A stretch of 64,000 nucleotides of DNA from Pelomonas sp. Root1444. Lineage in GTDB: Bacteria > Pseudomonadota > Gammaproteobacteria > Burkholderiales > Burkholderiaceae_C. Location: assembly GCF_001426885.1 (NCBI RefSeq), contig NZ_LMFP01000013.1, forward strand, positions 172,574-236,573, given 5' to 3'. Below the pieces are notes generated by a model. That model was not told the origin of the DNA, did not search any database, and was given only the letters and a program-made list of their open reading frames with translations. A program made the position numbers and the translations under genes. Shown piece after piece: positions 23,533 through 31,586 of this stretch. The stretch's first letter is position 1. The number at the start of each line of letters is the position of its first letter.

Positions 23533-25449
23533 TCACTCCTGCGGCGCTGCGCCGGCATCGGTCACGCCCGCCGCTGCGATGGGCGCTGCCGTGGCCGGCG
23601 TTGCCAGAATGGGGGTGGTGACCGCAGCGACGGGCGGGGCCGCGGCGGCCGAGCTGCGGCCCTCGGCCGGCGCACCGGGTTCGACCAGCGGCTGGCGGGC
23701 CTTGTCCATCACGTCGGTGGCCGCCTTGCTGCTGGCCAGGCGCGGCGTGATGAGGAACATGCGCTCGATGCGCTGACCGCCCTTGCGCTGGGTCTTGAAG
23801 AGGTTGCCCAGCACGGGGATGTCGCCCAGCACCGGCACCTTGTCGACACCGGCCGTGGCGCTGTCGCGCACCATGCCGCCGATGAGCAGGCTTTCGCCTT
23901 CCGAGATGAGGGCCTGGGTGTTGATGCCCGAGCGCTCGACGACGGGCAGCTGGTCCACGGTCTGGCCGGTCAGGCCGCCGTCCTCGATCTGCACCAGCAG
24001 CTTGATGCGCGGCACGCCCTCGCCGTTCTGCCCTTCGCGGAAGACATGCGGCGTCACGCGCAGCCGCGTGCCGGCGGTGACGTTGAAGAGGTCGACCTCC
24101 TCGCGCCCGGCGACGCGCACGTAGTAGGTCGAGCTGTTGTCGAACACCGCCTCGACGTTGGACAGCGTGACCACCTGCGGGCTGCTGACCACCTTGGCCG
24201 CGCCGTCGCTCTGCAGCGCCGTGATGCGCGCGACGAAGGGGTAGCGGTCGCCGATGACGGCGGAGATGGCGCCGCCCAGGGCGCTGGGCGTGACGTCGAC
24301 CTGGCCGTTGAGCCGCTGGTCGCTGGCGGTGCCGTTGCCCACGAGCAGGCTGGACAGGCCGCGGTTGTAGCGCCAGTTGATGCCCAGCTCGCGCAGCCGG
24401 TCGGTGTTGATGTCGATGATGGTGGCCTCGATCTCCAGCGCCTGGGGCTCGATGTCCAGCGACTTGATGAGCGCCCCATAACGGTCCAGACGCTCAGGCA
24501 GGTCGCGCACGATGACGGCGTTCAGGCGCGGGTCGGCCTCGATGCGCGGGCTGAAGTCGTGCGGCGGCGGCGCCTCGGCGGCCTCCTGCGCCGGCGAGCC
24601 GTAGCCCACCTGGCTGAGCGCGGCGACCAGCGTGTCGGTGCCGCGCACGCCGGCGGCGCTGTCGTCGGCGAGGCCCAGCGTGGTGATGCCGCCCCCCGCG
24701 CGGGCCGCGCCGCCGCGCAGGCGCTGGCTGCCTTGCGCGCGGGCGGGGTCGACGGCAGCGCTGGCGCGCGGCTTGTTGGGCTGGCCCACCAGCGAGCGCA
24801 GGATGCTGGCCACGCCGGGCAGCGTGGTCTGCTGGCCGCCGAAGTTCATCGGCACGTCCTGCGCCCAGGCGTAGCGCAGGTAATAGATGCGGTAGTCCGG
24901 CAGCGGCTGCTGCTGCGGCGGGGGCGCCCACGACTGCATGGCCACGGCCGTGGTGCCCGGGCGCACCTGACGGACGAGCTCGTCGACCTGTTGCACGAAG
25001 CGCTTGGCCCCGACGGCCAGCAGCGCGCCGTCGTCGCTTAACTTCAGCGTGTTGCGCACATCGGCCAGCTGCAGCGCCTGTGCCGCGCGCTGCACCTGGG
25101 CGGCCGCGGCCGGCGTGAGCAGGTAGCTGCGCGTCTGCGTGTCGCTCGCTGGTGCGATGTAGAGCACGCCGCCGTCGTAGTAGCTCAGCAGGTTGTATGC
25201 GCGGCTGAGGTCGCGCAGCAGCTTGGCCGGCGTGCCCTCGAAGCGGCCGTTGACCTGCCCCTGCACGCCGGTGACGACGACGGGAATGTCGCTGCCCGAG
25301 AACAGGCCCTGCAGGAACTGCTCGATGGGCTGGTCGCGCGCCTCCAGCCTGAGCGGGCGCAGCCCTTCAGGCAGGGGTGCCGCCGAAAGCGGCGCGGCTT
25401 GGGCCAGCAGCAGCAGGGTGGCTGCCGTGATGCGGAGGGTGGGAGTCAT
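23533..25449 (-). CDS. sctC: outer membrane secretin SctC
   Basis: A 638-residue secretin. The start at 25449 gives MTPTLRITAATLLLLAQAAPLSAAPLPEG, a normal signal peptide. Two N-domains follow (PIEQFLQGLFSGSDIPVVVTGVQGQVNGRF, then LADVRNTLKLSDDGALLAVGAKRFVQQVDELVRQV). The secretin core has QALEIEATIIDINTDRLRELGINWRYNRG and VVSSPQVVTLSNVEAVFDNSSTYYVRVAGREEVDLFNVTAGTRLRVTPHVF. The family signature ESLLIGGMVRDSATAGVDKVPVLGDIPVLGNLFKT lies near the end. The C-terminal tail is Ala/Pro-rich and could bind a pilotin; no pilotin gene is seen. Stop overlaps nothing; the start overlaps the sctV stop by four bases. Confidence 0.97.
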   Translation of the reverse strand: MTPTLRITAATLLLLAQAAPLSAAPLPEGLRPLRLEARDQPIEQFLQGLFSGSDIPVVVTGVQGQVNGRFEGTPAKLLRDLSRAYNLLSYYDGGVLYIAPASDTQTRSYLLTPAAAAQVQRAAQALQLADVRNTLKLSDDGALLAVGAKRFVQQVDELVRQVRPGTTAVAMQSWAPPPQQQPLPDYRIYYLRYAWAQDVPMNFGGQQTTLPGVASILRSLVGQPNKPRASAAVDPARAQGSQRLRGGAARAGGGITTLGLADDSAAGVRGTDTLVAALSQVGYGSPAQEAAEAPPPHDFSPRIEADPRLNAVIVRDLPERLDRYGALIKSLDIEPQALEIEATIIDINTDRLRELGINWRYNRGLSSLLVGNGTASDQRLNGQVDVTPSALGGAISAVIGDRYPFVARITALQSDGAAKVVSSPQVVTLSNVEAVFDNSSTYYVRVAGREEVDLFNVTAGTRLRVTPHVFREGQNGEGVPRIKLLVQIEDGGLTGQTVDQLPVVERSGINTQALISEGESLLIGGMVRDSATAGVDKVPVLGDIPVLGNLFKTQRKGGQRIERMFLITPRLASSKAATDVMDKARQPLVEPGAPAEGRSSAAAAPPVAAVTTPILATPATAAPIAAAGVTDAGAAPQE

Positions 25450-27458
25450 GCGGCGAGCAGCGCGGCTTGGGGCGACGCTGGGTTGGGCGCGTGCAGCGAC
25501 GCGTCGGGGTCGGCCCCGGGTGGAGGCAGGTGCAGCAGCGGCGTGAGCCGCAGCGTCGGCAGCAGTTCGTGGAAGGACAGCACGGGGGTGTCGAAGCACT
25601 CGGCCTCGATGAGCTTGCGCAGGTGCCAGCGCAGGTCGATGGCACAGACGATGGCCTGGGGCCGCAGCGCCTGGACCTGCGCCTGCACCTCGGCGGCGAA
25701 CTGGCGCGCCACCTCGGGCGCGACCGCGAGCTGCGTGACGCCGCCGCTGACGTGCAGGCCTTGGCGCATCAAGGCCTCCAGCTCGGGGGACAGCAGCAGC
25801 GCGCGCAGCTCGCCGTCAGCGCAGACGCGGTGGTGCGTCTGGCGGCGCAGCGCGATGCGGCTCATCTCCGTCAGCGCCTGCACATCCTTCTCGCGCTGGG
25901 CGGCCTCGGCGAGCGCTTCGAGGATGTCGCGCAGGTTGCGGATGGAGACCTCTTCGGCCACCAGGCGGCGCAGCACCTCGGCGACCTTCTGCACCGGCAG
26001 CGCGCGCAGCACTTCCTTGACGACGTCGGCCAGCTCGGCCTGGGCGCGTGTGAGCAGCTCGCTGGTTTCCTGGATGCCGATGAAGAGCGCGGCGTGGCGG
26101 CGCAGCGCCTGGCGCACCTGCTCGGCCAGCGTCTCCGCGTCGCCGCCCTGCTCGCCCTCGGCGAGCGGCACCTCATGCGCGAGCAGGCGCCAGCCCGGGC
26201 GGCCGACACGGCCGTGCAGGGCCAGGCGCGGGAGCGGCAGGCCCTGGTCGAGCTGCAGCTCGTCGAGCATCGACTCGACGGCGCGCGTGATGGCCAGGCC
26301 ACCGTCGGCCAGCATCGATTGGGGCAGCTCCAGCAGCAGCGGCACCGACGGCCGCACGCGCGGCTGGGCCGTCCTCAGCGTGCCGGGCTCGGTGCGGGTG
26401 CGTTTGGGGCTGAGCTGCGGCAGACGCTGGGTGAGCCAGTCGCGCCCCCAGGGCATCAGCAGCACGCCGGCCGCGCCGAAAACCAGCGCCAGCAGGCCGA
26501 AGACCAGCGGCGGAAAGCCCGGCACCGTCGCCAGCAGCAGGCAGATGCCGGCCGCCATGACGTGCACGCGCGGCTTGGCGCCGAGCTGCTTGCGGATGGC
26601 GTCGCCGAGGTGGCGGTCGTTCTCGTCGTCGTTGGTGCGCGTGACCAGCAGGCCGGCCGCCATGGCGCCCAGCAACGCCGGGATCTGCGCCACCATGCCC
26701 TCGCCGATGGAGAGGATGGAGTAGCGGTGCACGGCGTCCGACAGGCTCATGTCCTGCTGCAGCACGCCAACGGCCAGGCCGCCCAGCAGGTTGATGAGGA
26801 TGATGACGATGCCGGCGATGGCGTCGCCCTTGACGAACTTCATCGCGCCGTCGAGGCTGCCGTGCAGCTTGCTTTCCAGCTCCAGCGTGCGGCGGCGGCG
26901 CTTGGCCTCGTCCTTGTCGATGAGGCCGGAGCGCAGGTCCGAATCGATGGACAGCTGCTTGCCCGGCATCGCGTCCAGCGAGAAGCGCGCCGCCACCTCG
27001 GCCACGCGCTCGGCACCCTTGGCGATGACGATGAACTGCACCACCGTGATGATGAGGAAGACCACCAGGCCCACCACGAGGTTGCCGCCCGCCACCATCT
27101 TGCCGAAGGTCGCGATGATGTGGCCGCCGTCGGCGTGCAGCAGGATCAGCCGCGTCGTCGCGATGGACAGCGCCAGGCGGAACAGCGTCGTCATCAGCAG
27201 CACGCTGGGGAACACCGAGAACTCCAGCGGCCCGGCCACGTAGACGGCGATCAGGATCAGCACCAGCCCCGAGGCGATGTTGACGGCCACCAGCATGTCG
27301 ATCAGCCACAGCGGCAGCGGCAGCACCATCAGCGCCACGATGGCCACGATGCCGACGACGAGGAAGAGGTCGCTGAAGCGCGCGATCAGCCCTTCGCGCG
27401 GCTGGTCCGTCGCGGCGAAGTAGCCGGACAGGCCATCGGTGCGCTTCACTGCACTCAT
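25446..27458 (-). CDS. sctV: type III secretion export gate protein SctV
   Basis: A 670-residue FlhA/YscV-family protein. The N-terminal half has about eight transmembrane helices and the FHIPEP-type signature region (GPLEFSVFPSVLLMTTLFRLALSIATTRLIL, then GAERVAEVAARFSLDAMPGKQLSIDSDLRSG and DGAMKFVKGDAIAGIVIILINLLGGLAVGVLQQDMSLSDAVHRYSILSIGEGMVAQIPALL). The C-terminal cytoplasmic half (from about residue 360) forms the nonameric ring that receives chaperone-substrate complexes. A possible start extends farther upstream in the same frame, but the ATG at 27458 fits the family and overlaps the transglycosylase stop (ATGA). Confidence 0.98.
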   Translation of the reverse strand: MSAVKRTDGLSGYFAATDQPREGLIARFSDLFLVVGIVAIVALMVLPLPLWLIDMLVAVNIASGLVLILIAVYVAGPLEFSVFPSVLLMTTLFRLALSIATTRLILLHADGGHIIATFGKMVAGGNLVVGLVVFLIITVVQFIVIAKGAERVAEVAARFSLDAMPGKQLSIDSDLRSGLIDKDEAKRRRRTLELESKLHGSLDGAMKFVKGDAIAGIVIILINLLGGLAVGVLQQDMSLSDAVHRYSILSIGEGMVAQIPALLGAMAAGLLVTRTNDDENDRHLGDAIRKQLGAKPRVHVMAAGICLLLATVPGFPPLVFGLLALVFGAAGVLLMPWGRDWLTQRLPQLSPKRTRTEPGTLRTAQPRVRPSVPLLLELPQSMLADGGLAITRAVESMLDELQLDQGLPLPRLALHGRVGRPGWRLLAHEVPLAEGEQGGDAETLAEQVRQALRRHAALFIGIQETSELLTRAQAELADVVKEVLRALPVQKVAEVLRRLVAEEVSIRNLRDILEALAEAAQREKDVQALTEMSRIALRRQTHHRVCADGELRALLLSPELEALMRQGLHVSGGVTQLAVAPEVARQFAAEVQAQVQALRPQAIVCAIDLRWHLRKLIEAECFDTPVLSFHELLPTLRLTPLLHLPPPGADPDASLHAPNPASPQAALLAA

Positions 27459-28234
27459 GCTTGACCCCCCGCGAGCCGGCGGCGCAGCACGTCGTACACG
27501 GCCAGCACGTCGCGCACGTAAGCCTGGGTTTCGGCATAGGGCGGCACGCGGCGGCCGTGGCGCTCGACCGCACCCTCGCCGGCGTTGTAGGCGGCCAGCA
27601 CCAGGCGCAGGTCGTTGCCGAAGCGGGCCTGCAGCCGCTTGAGGTAGCGCGCCGAGGCTTCGAGATTGGCCTGCGGCGTGAGCAGCTCCGCCGGCTGGGC
27701 GACGCCCATGTCCCGGCCGGTCGCCGGCATGACCTGCATCACGCCGCGCGCCCCGGCCGGCGAGATGGCCTGGGCCTGGTGGCGCGACTCGATGTGGGCC
27801 AGCGCATGCAGCAGCAGGGGGTCGATGCCGTGGCGCAGCGCGACATCGGCCATCAGCGGCGCCAGCGCTCGGATGCGCGCCTGGCCGGCGGCGTCCTCGC
27901 GGCCGGCGGGCGCGCGCCGCACCTGCACCCCCACCTGCACCTGCAACGGCGGGTTGGCCAACGCAGCCGGCGGCGGCAGCGGGCGCGGCGCGGCCTCCGG
28001 CGCCGGCGTGGCCGTCGCCACCGGGGTGTCGGCCGGCGCGGTGGGGCGGCTGACGAGTGTCACGGCGCACAGGCGTTGCGTCAGCACGAAGCCCGGTGCG
28101 CCCGCTGCCGGCGCGGCGTCCAGCAATTCATCGGCCGATGCCAACGGGCAACCGCGGCCGGCCTGTGCGCTGCCGAGGGCGGCACACATGGCGGCGGCCG
28201 TGGCGACCTGTCGAAGCTGGCGAAGTGCGAACAC
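27455..28234 (-). CDS. type III-associated lytic transglycosylase
   Basis: A 259-residue exported SLT-family enzyme. A GTG start at 28234 gives a signal-like N-terminus (MFALRQLRQVATAAAMCAALGSAQA). A Pro/Ala-rich linker covers residues 65-120. The catalytic module covers about residues 125-250: Glu149 in HALAHIESRHQAQAISPAGARGVMQVMPATGRDMGV, and LVLAAYNAGEGAVERHG. Such enzymes open peptidoglycan for injectisome assembly, as IpgF and HpaH do. It is the first gene of the minus-strand operon and overlaps sctV by four bases. The ribosome binding site in front of the GTG is weak; a start at 28189 is possible but would remove part of the signal. Confidence 0.88.
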   Translation of the reverse strand: MFALRQLRQVATAAAMCAALGSAQAGRGCPLASADELLDAAPAAGAPGFVLTQRLCAVTLVSRPTAPADTPVATATPAPEAAPRPLPPPAALANPPLQVQVGVQVRRAPAGREDAAGQARIRALAPLMADVALRHGIDPLLLHALAHIESRHQAQAISPAGARGVMQVMPATGRDMGVAQPAELLTPQANLEASARYLKRLQARFGNDLRLVLAAYNAGEGAVERHGRRVPPYAETQAYVRDVLAVYDVLRRRLAGGQA

Positions 28235-28556
28235 CTTTTTTACGACCCTGTTAGCAATGGGGGCGGACTATGCGGGCTCGCCCCGCCGCCGTCATGCCCA
28301 TTGAAAGCAGACGTAACCGAATCGTCAGTGCAACCCACACCCTTTGTATGTACGGCGTCGCCCCCCACGTTTACGCGTGGAAACAACTCCCACGTCGAGA
28401 GCCTTCAAGACCCGGCATCGTTCGTTCCGCGCCGTTCAACAGCCCTGTTAGCAGCAGGGTTGGATGTCCCCCTAGAAGTAGGTTCTCACCCCGCTCGGCG
28501 CAACAAGTTTTCACAACCGATGTTTGCAACCCCTAGAAATAGGTGTTAGGGAGCCC
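28235..28556. promoter_or_regulatory. divergent control region between the two type III operons
   Basis: These 322 bp lie between the transglycosylase-sctV operon (minus) and the sctU operon (plus) and contain no gene. Two near-identical dyads, CCCCTAGAAGTAGGT at 28469 and CCCCTAGAAATAGGT at 28530, stand 61 bp apart; the second is only 13 bp before the sctU ATG. The half-site arrangement CCTA-N4-TAGG has the shape of NarL/FixJ-type operators. An 11-bp direct repeat CCCTGTTAGCA occurs at 28246-28256 and 28443-28453, near each end of the region. A perfect inverted repeat CCACG-N6-CGTGG lies at 28365-28380. The embedded FixJ-like regulator is the obvious candidate to bind here; that is inference. 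Confidence 0.6.
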
Positions 28557-29765
28557 ATGGCCGAGGACAGCGGCGACAAAACCGAGCAACCCACGCACAA
28601 GCGTCTGCAGGACGCGCGCAAGAAGGGCGACATTGCCAAGGGCCGAGAGCTGACCAGCACGGTGACGCTGCTGGTATGGCTCGTCACGGGCGCGTTATGT
28701 GTGCGCCTGGGGACCGAGCGCGCCGCGGCGTTGTGCGAGTCGCTTTTCGCGCGCATTGCCGGCGGCTGGCGCGAGGAGGGCTTCGCCCATGTCGCCGCGC
28801 TGCTGGGCTGGCAGAGCGTGGAGCTGGCGCTGCTGCTGGTGGCGCTGCTGGTCGTGCCGGTGGCGGCGCTGGGCACGCTGGTCGAGTACCTGCAGGCCGG
28901 GCCGGTGCTTGCCTTCGAGAAGGTCGCGCCGAAGCTGGAGCACCTGAACCCGGCCGAGGGCATCAAGCGCATGTTCTCGCTGGACAACCTGGTCGAACTG
29001 CTCAAGGGCATCGTGAAGACGGCGCTGCTGCTGGGCATCGGCTGGGCCGTGGCCCGGCTGCTGCTGCCCGACGCGCTGCGCCTGGCCTCCGCCACCGACC
29101 AGCCGGCGCAGCACTTCGGCGGCCTGGTCTGGCAGGCCACCGTGAAAACGCTGGCCTGGACGGTGGGCGTGTTCGCCGGCGTGGCGCTGCTGGACACGCT
29201 CTGGACGCGACACCGCTACACCAAGAAGCTGCGCATGAGCATGCGCGACATCAAGCAGGAGATGAAGGAGAGCGAGGGCGACCCGCACCTCAAGCAGCAG
29301 CGCAAGCAGGCCCATGCCGAGTGGAGCCAGCGCAACCAGGCCGCGGCGGCGCGGGGTGCCAACGCGCTGGTCGTGAACCCGACGCACGTGGCCATCGCCA
29401 TCGACTTCGAGCCGGGCCGCTGCCCCGTCCCCACCGTCAGCGCCAAGGGCGAGGACCACGTCGCCCGTGCGATGCGCGAGGCGGCCGAGGAGGCCGGCGT
29501 GCCCATCGTCCGCAACGTGCCGCTGGCGCGCGAGCTGCTGGCCCGTTGCGAGGAGGGCGAGGTGATCCCGCCCGACCTGTTCGACGTGCTGGCCGAGGTC
29601 ATCGTCTGGGCCGACGGCGTGCGCGAGCAGCTCAAGTGGGAGGCCGCCCGCGCCGACCCGCACCGGCAGGGCGACGTCCCCCCCGAGCCGCCCCGCACGC
29701 GGCCCGCGCCGGGCGAGGACCTGACCCCCCACCCCGACCTGGACCCGCGCGCGGTCCCGGCCTGA
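28557..29765 (+). CDS. sctU: type III secretion switch protein SctU
   Basis: A 402-residue FlhB/YscU-family protein. The N-terminus KTEQPTHKRLQDARKKGDIAKGREL is diagnostic, four membrane helices follow, and the cytoplasmic part carries the autocleavage motif NPTH at residues 274-277 within ALVVNPTHVAIAIDFEPG. Cleavage between Asn and Pro switches export from early to later substrates. The start at 28557 is preceded by AGGGAG four bases upstream. The C-terminal tail after residue 365 is Pro/Asp-rich and longer than usual. It is transcribed away from the rest of the machine and heads a four-gene operon. Confidence 0.97.
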   Translation: MAEDSGDKTEQPTHKRLQDARKKGDIAKGRELTSTVTLLVWLVTGALCVRLGTERAAALCESLFARIAGGWREEGFAHVAALLGWQSVELALLLVALLVVPVAALGTLVEYLQAGPVLAFEKVAPKLEHLNPAEGIKRMFSLDNLVELLKGIVKTALLLGIGWAVARLLLPDALRLASATDQPAQHFGGLVWQATVKTLAWTVGVFAGVALLDTLWTRHRYTKKLRMSMRDIKQEMKESEGDPHLKQQRKQAHAEWSQRNQAAAARGANALVVNPTHVAIAIDFEPGRCPVPTVSAKGEDHVARAMREAAEEAGVPIVRNVPLARELLARCEEGEVIPPDLFDVLAEVIVWADGVREQLKWEAARADPHRQGDVPPEPPRTRPAPGEDLTPHPDLDPRAVPA

Positions 29766-29775
29766 ACGCGACGCC

Positions 29776-30087
29776 ATGCAAGACCTGCTGCTCAACCTCG
29801 CCAGCACCGTGGCGGCCCTGGCCTTCGTGCTGCTGCTGGCCTGGGTGCTGATCCGCGGCTGGCGGCGCCTGACGCTGGGCGTGCGCGGCCCGGCCGACCA
29901 CGGTGAGGTGTTGCGCTTCGTGCGCGCGCTGCCGGTGGGCACGCGCGAACGCGTCGTGCTGATGGACCATGCCGGCGAACGCTGGATGCTGGGCGTCACC
30001 GCCGGCGGCATCAGCCTGCTGGCCCGCTGGCCGCAGCCCGGCGTGACACCCGGCACCACGCCCCTGCCGCCGGGGGGCGACTCATGA
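29776..30087 (+). CDS. FliO-like small membrane protein
   Basis: A 103-residue protein with one N-terminal transmembrane helix (STVAALAFVLLLAWVLIRGW) and a compact cytoplasmic domain (VLRFVRALPVGTRERVVLMDHAGERWMLGVTAGGISLLARW). The pattern L..LPLG.RER.VLV..G.R.LLGVT.GGI.LL is the FliO/MopB family, which in flagella helps assemble the FliP (SctR) ring. Injectisomes normally lack a FliO homologue. Here it sits ten bases after sctU and overlaps the acetyltransferase start by four bases, so it belongs to the injectisome gene set and not to a flagellar cluster. A role as SctR assembly chaperone is inferred. Confidence 0.8.
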   Translation: MQDLLLNLASTVAALAFVLLLAWVLIRGWRRLTLGVRGPADHGEVLRFVRALPVGTRERVVLMDHAGERWMLGVTAGGISLLARWPQPGVTPGTTPLPPGGDS

Positions 30088-30731
30088 CGCCCACGCCCTT
30101 CTCGCACCGCTGCGACAAGCTGCTGCTGCGCGAGTTCGCCGCGGATGACGCGGCCGACATCCAGGCCCTGCACGCCGACCCGCGCGTGCGCGCCCTGCTG
30201 CCCGACGAGCAGCCGCTGCACGAGGCGCGCTGGGCGCGGGATTTCGCCGCCTGCCTGGGGCACTTCTACCGCCGCCACCCGGGCCTGGGCATCTGGCGCT
30301 GCGCCGTGCCGCTGGACGACGCCGCAGAGCAGTTCGCCGGCTGGTTCAGCCTGATGCCGGTGCAGGCAAGCCCTGGCACCGAAGCGCTGGGCATGGCGCC
30401 CGGCGACGCCGAGCTGGGCAGCCGCCTGCGCCCGGAGCACTGGGGCAGCGGCCTCAGCCTGGCCGGCGGCGAGGTGCTGCTGCGCCATGCCTTCGAGCGC
30501 CTGGGGCTGCGCACCGTCTGGGGCATCTGCCACCCCGACAACCGCAGCGCCCGCGCCTGCCTGGAGGCGCTGGGCTTCACGCCACGCGGCCGCGCCGCCT
30601 ACGAAGGCCAGCCATCCGACCACCACGCCCTGGAGGCCTCGACCTGGTCGAGCCTGCAGACCCTCAGCCACCGGGAACGCCTGCGCCACCAGCGGCGCGC
30701 CACGCGTCCCGCCCACCACGCCCTCGCATGA
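30084..30731 (+). CDS. GNAT (RimJ/RimL-type) N-acetyltransferase in the sctU operon
   Basis: A 215-residue GNAT enzyme. It begins CDKLLLREFAADDAADIQALHADPRVRALLPDEQPL, the usual RimJ/RimL start. It has GSRLRPEHWGSGLSLAGGEVLLRHAFERLGLRTVWGICHPDNRSARACLEALGF, which contains the acetyl-CoA binding region and the conserved N-x-R-S-x-x-x-x-E-x-L-G-F end. Its target (a protein N-terminus, a side chain or a small molecule) cannot be told. Overlaps of four bases with both neighbours place it firmly in the sctU operon, where such an enzyme is not usual; it might modify a secreted protein. Confidence 0.88.
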   Translation: MTPTPFSHRCDKLLLREFAADDAADIQALHADPRVRALLPDEQPLHEARWARDFAACLGHFYRRHPGLGIWRCAVPLDDAAEQFAGWFSLMPVQASPGTEALGMAPGDAELGSRLRPEHWGSGLSLAGGEVLLRHAFERLGLRTVWGICHPDNRSARACLEALGFTPRGRAAYEGQPSDHHALEASTWSSLQTLSHRERLRHQRRATRPAHHALA

Positions 30732-31426
30732 ACACCTCCGCGTCACCCAACCCCTGGCAAGCGGCCCTGGGCCGCCGTCTGGCCGAAGCCCTGGAGCAGT
30801 CCCGGCTTGCGCACGCGCCGCTGTCCGACGCCGACCACGATGCCGCGGCCACGCGCTGGCGGCTGGCGCCACGGCCCGCTTCGCGCGCCACTGCGGCCGC
30901 CGCGCTGAGCGAGATGCTCGGCGTGGGCACGCCCGCCACGCAGGGCGACCTGCTCAAGCACTGCCTGCAGCACTACCGCACGCGGCTTGCGGGCGGGGCC
31001 GGCGAGGACGACCTCGGCCGCGCGCTGGCCGCCTATCTGGGCGCATGCCGCCAGGCCTCCGACCATGAGCCGCTGAGCCCGGAGCGCTGGCAGGCCGTCA
31101 CGCAATGGCTCAAGGCCTGGGTCATCGACGAGCTGCCCTGGGACGACGCACCACTGGCCGAGCGCCAGGACGCTTTCGAGCGCTTCGCCGTGCTGGCCGT
31201 GGCGCTGGGTGAATGGACCGTGCAGGCCAGCCGCCAGGGCGCCGCCCAGCAGGCCTCGGCCACCTGGATGGCCCGCAACAGCCTGCGCAGCCAGCTCGGG
31301 CTGGACCTGAGCGCGCTGTGCACCGTGCTGCGCGGCCTGGACGCGCCGACTGCGGCCGACCCTAGCGCTGCACCCGAAGAATTAGGAGCAGCCGCATATA
31401 GGCAGGGGCCACGAGACCCCGTTTAA
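30728..31426 (+). CDS. DUF6683-like protein (no signal peptide)
   Basis: A 232-residue helical protein, last gene of the sctU operon. The region at residues 75-175 (HYRTRLAGGAGEDDLGRALAAYLGACRQ, LSPERWQAVTQWLKAW, RQDAFERFAVLAVALGEWTVQASRQG) shows the same spacing of conserved positions as the two exported proteins at 32361 and 34472. I take all three for DUF6683-type paralogues. This one lacks a signal peptide, so it should stay in the cytoplasm. Its last 25 codons overlap a copy of the effector-type promoter-like element. The interval 31427-31586 after it is non-coding and should contain the leader of the next gene. Confidence 0.55.
   Translation: MNTSASPNPWQAALGRRLAEALEQSRLAHAPLSDADHDAAATRWRLAPRPASRATAAAALSEMLGVGTPATQGDLLKHCLQHYRTRLAGGAGEDDLGRALAAYLGACRQASDHEPLSPERWQAVTQWLKAWVIDELPWDDAPLAERQDAFERFAVLAVALGEWTVQASRQGAAQQASATWMARNSLRSQLGLDLSALCTVLRGLDAPTAADPSAAPEELGAAAYRQGPRDPV
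31350..31396 (+). promoter_or_regulatory. promoter-like element E (CGACCC-N16-GAATT)
   Basis: Within the 3' end of the preceding gene lies CTGCGGCCGACCC, then 16 bases, then GAATTAGGAGCAGCCGCA. Order, spacing and flanks agree with the elements upstream of the effector units at 37.5, 40.0 and 42.8 kb, and the orientation points towards the glycine-zipper gene starting at 31587, about 190 bp downstream. It is less symmetric than the others because the left arm is degenerate. Confidence 0.5.
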
Positions 31427-31586
31427 TAAACCCGTCAGCGCCGCAGAGTTTGGTCAAGAAAACCTTGCCGACAAGACACGCAGCGAATCCGGTGTTTTCT
31501 CAGTCGCCGTCGGATTCAGATGCCCTGTAACTCAAGCAATCGTTGCGGCAGTGTTGCCGCGCAAACCAACCTTTTTGGAGATCAAC

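Noticed and set aside
12046-30087. Flagellar export cluster instead of an injectisome, suggested by the FliO-like gene
   Set aside because: A secretin, SctD, SctJ lipoprotein, needle and rod genes are present and no flagellar hook, rod or filament genes; the FliO-like gene is the exception.
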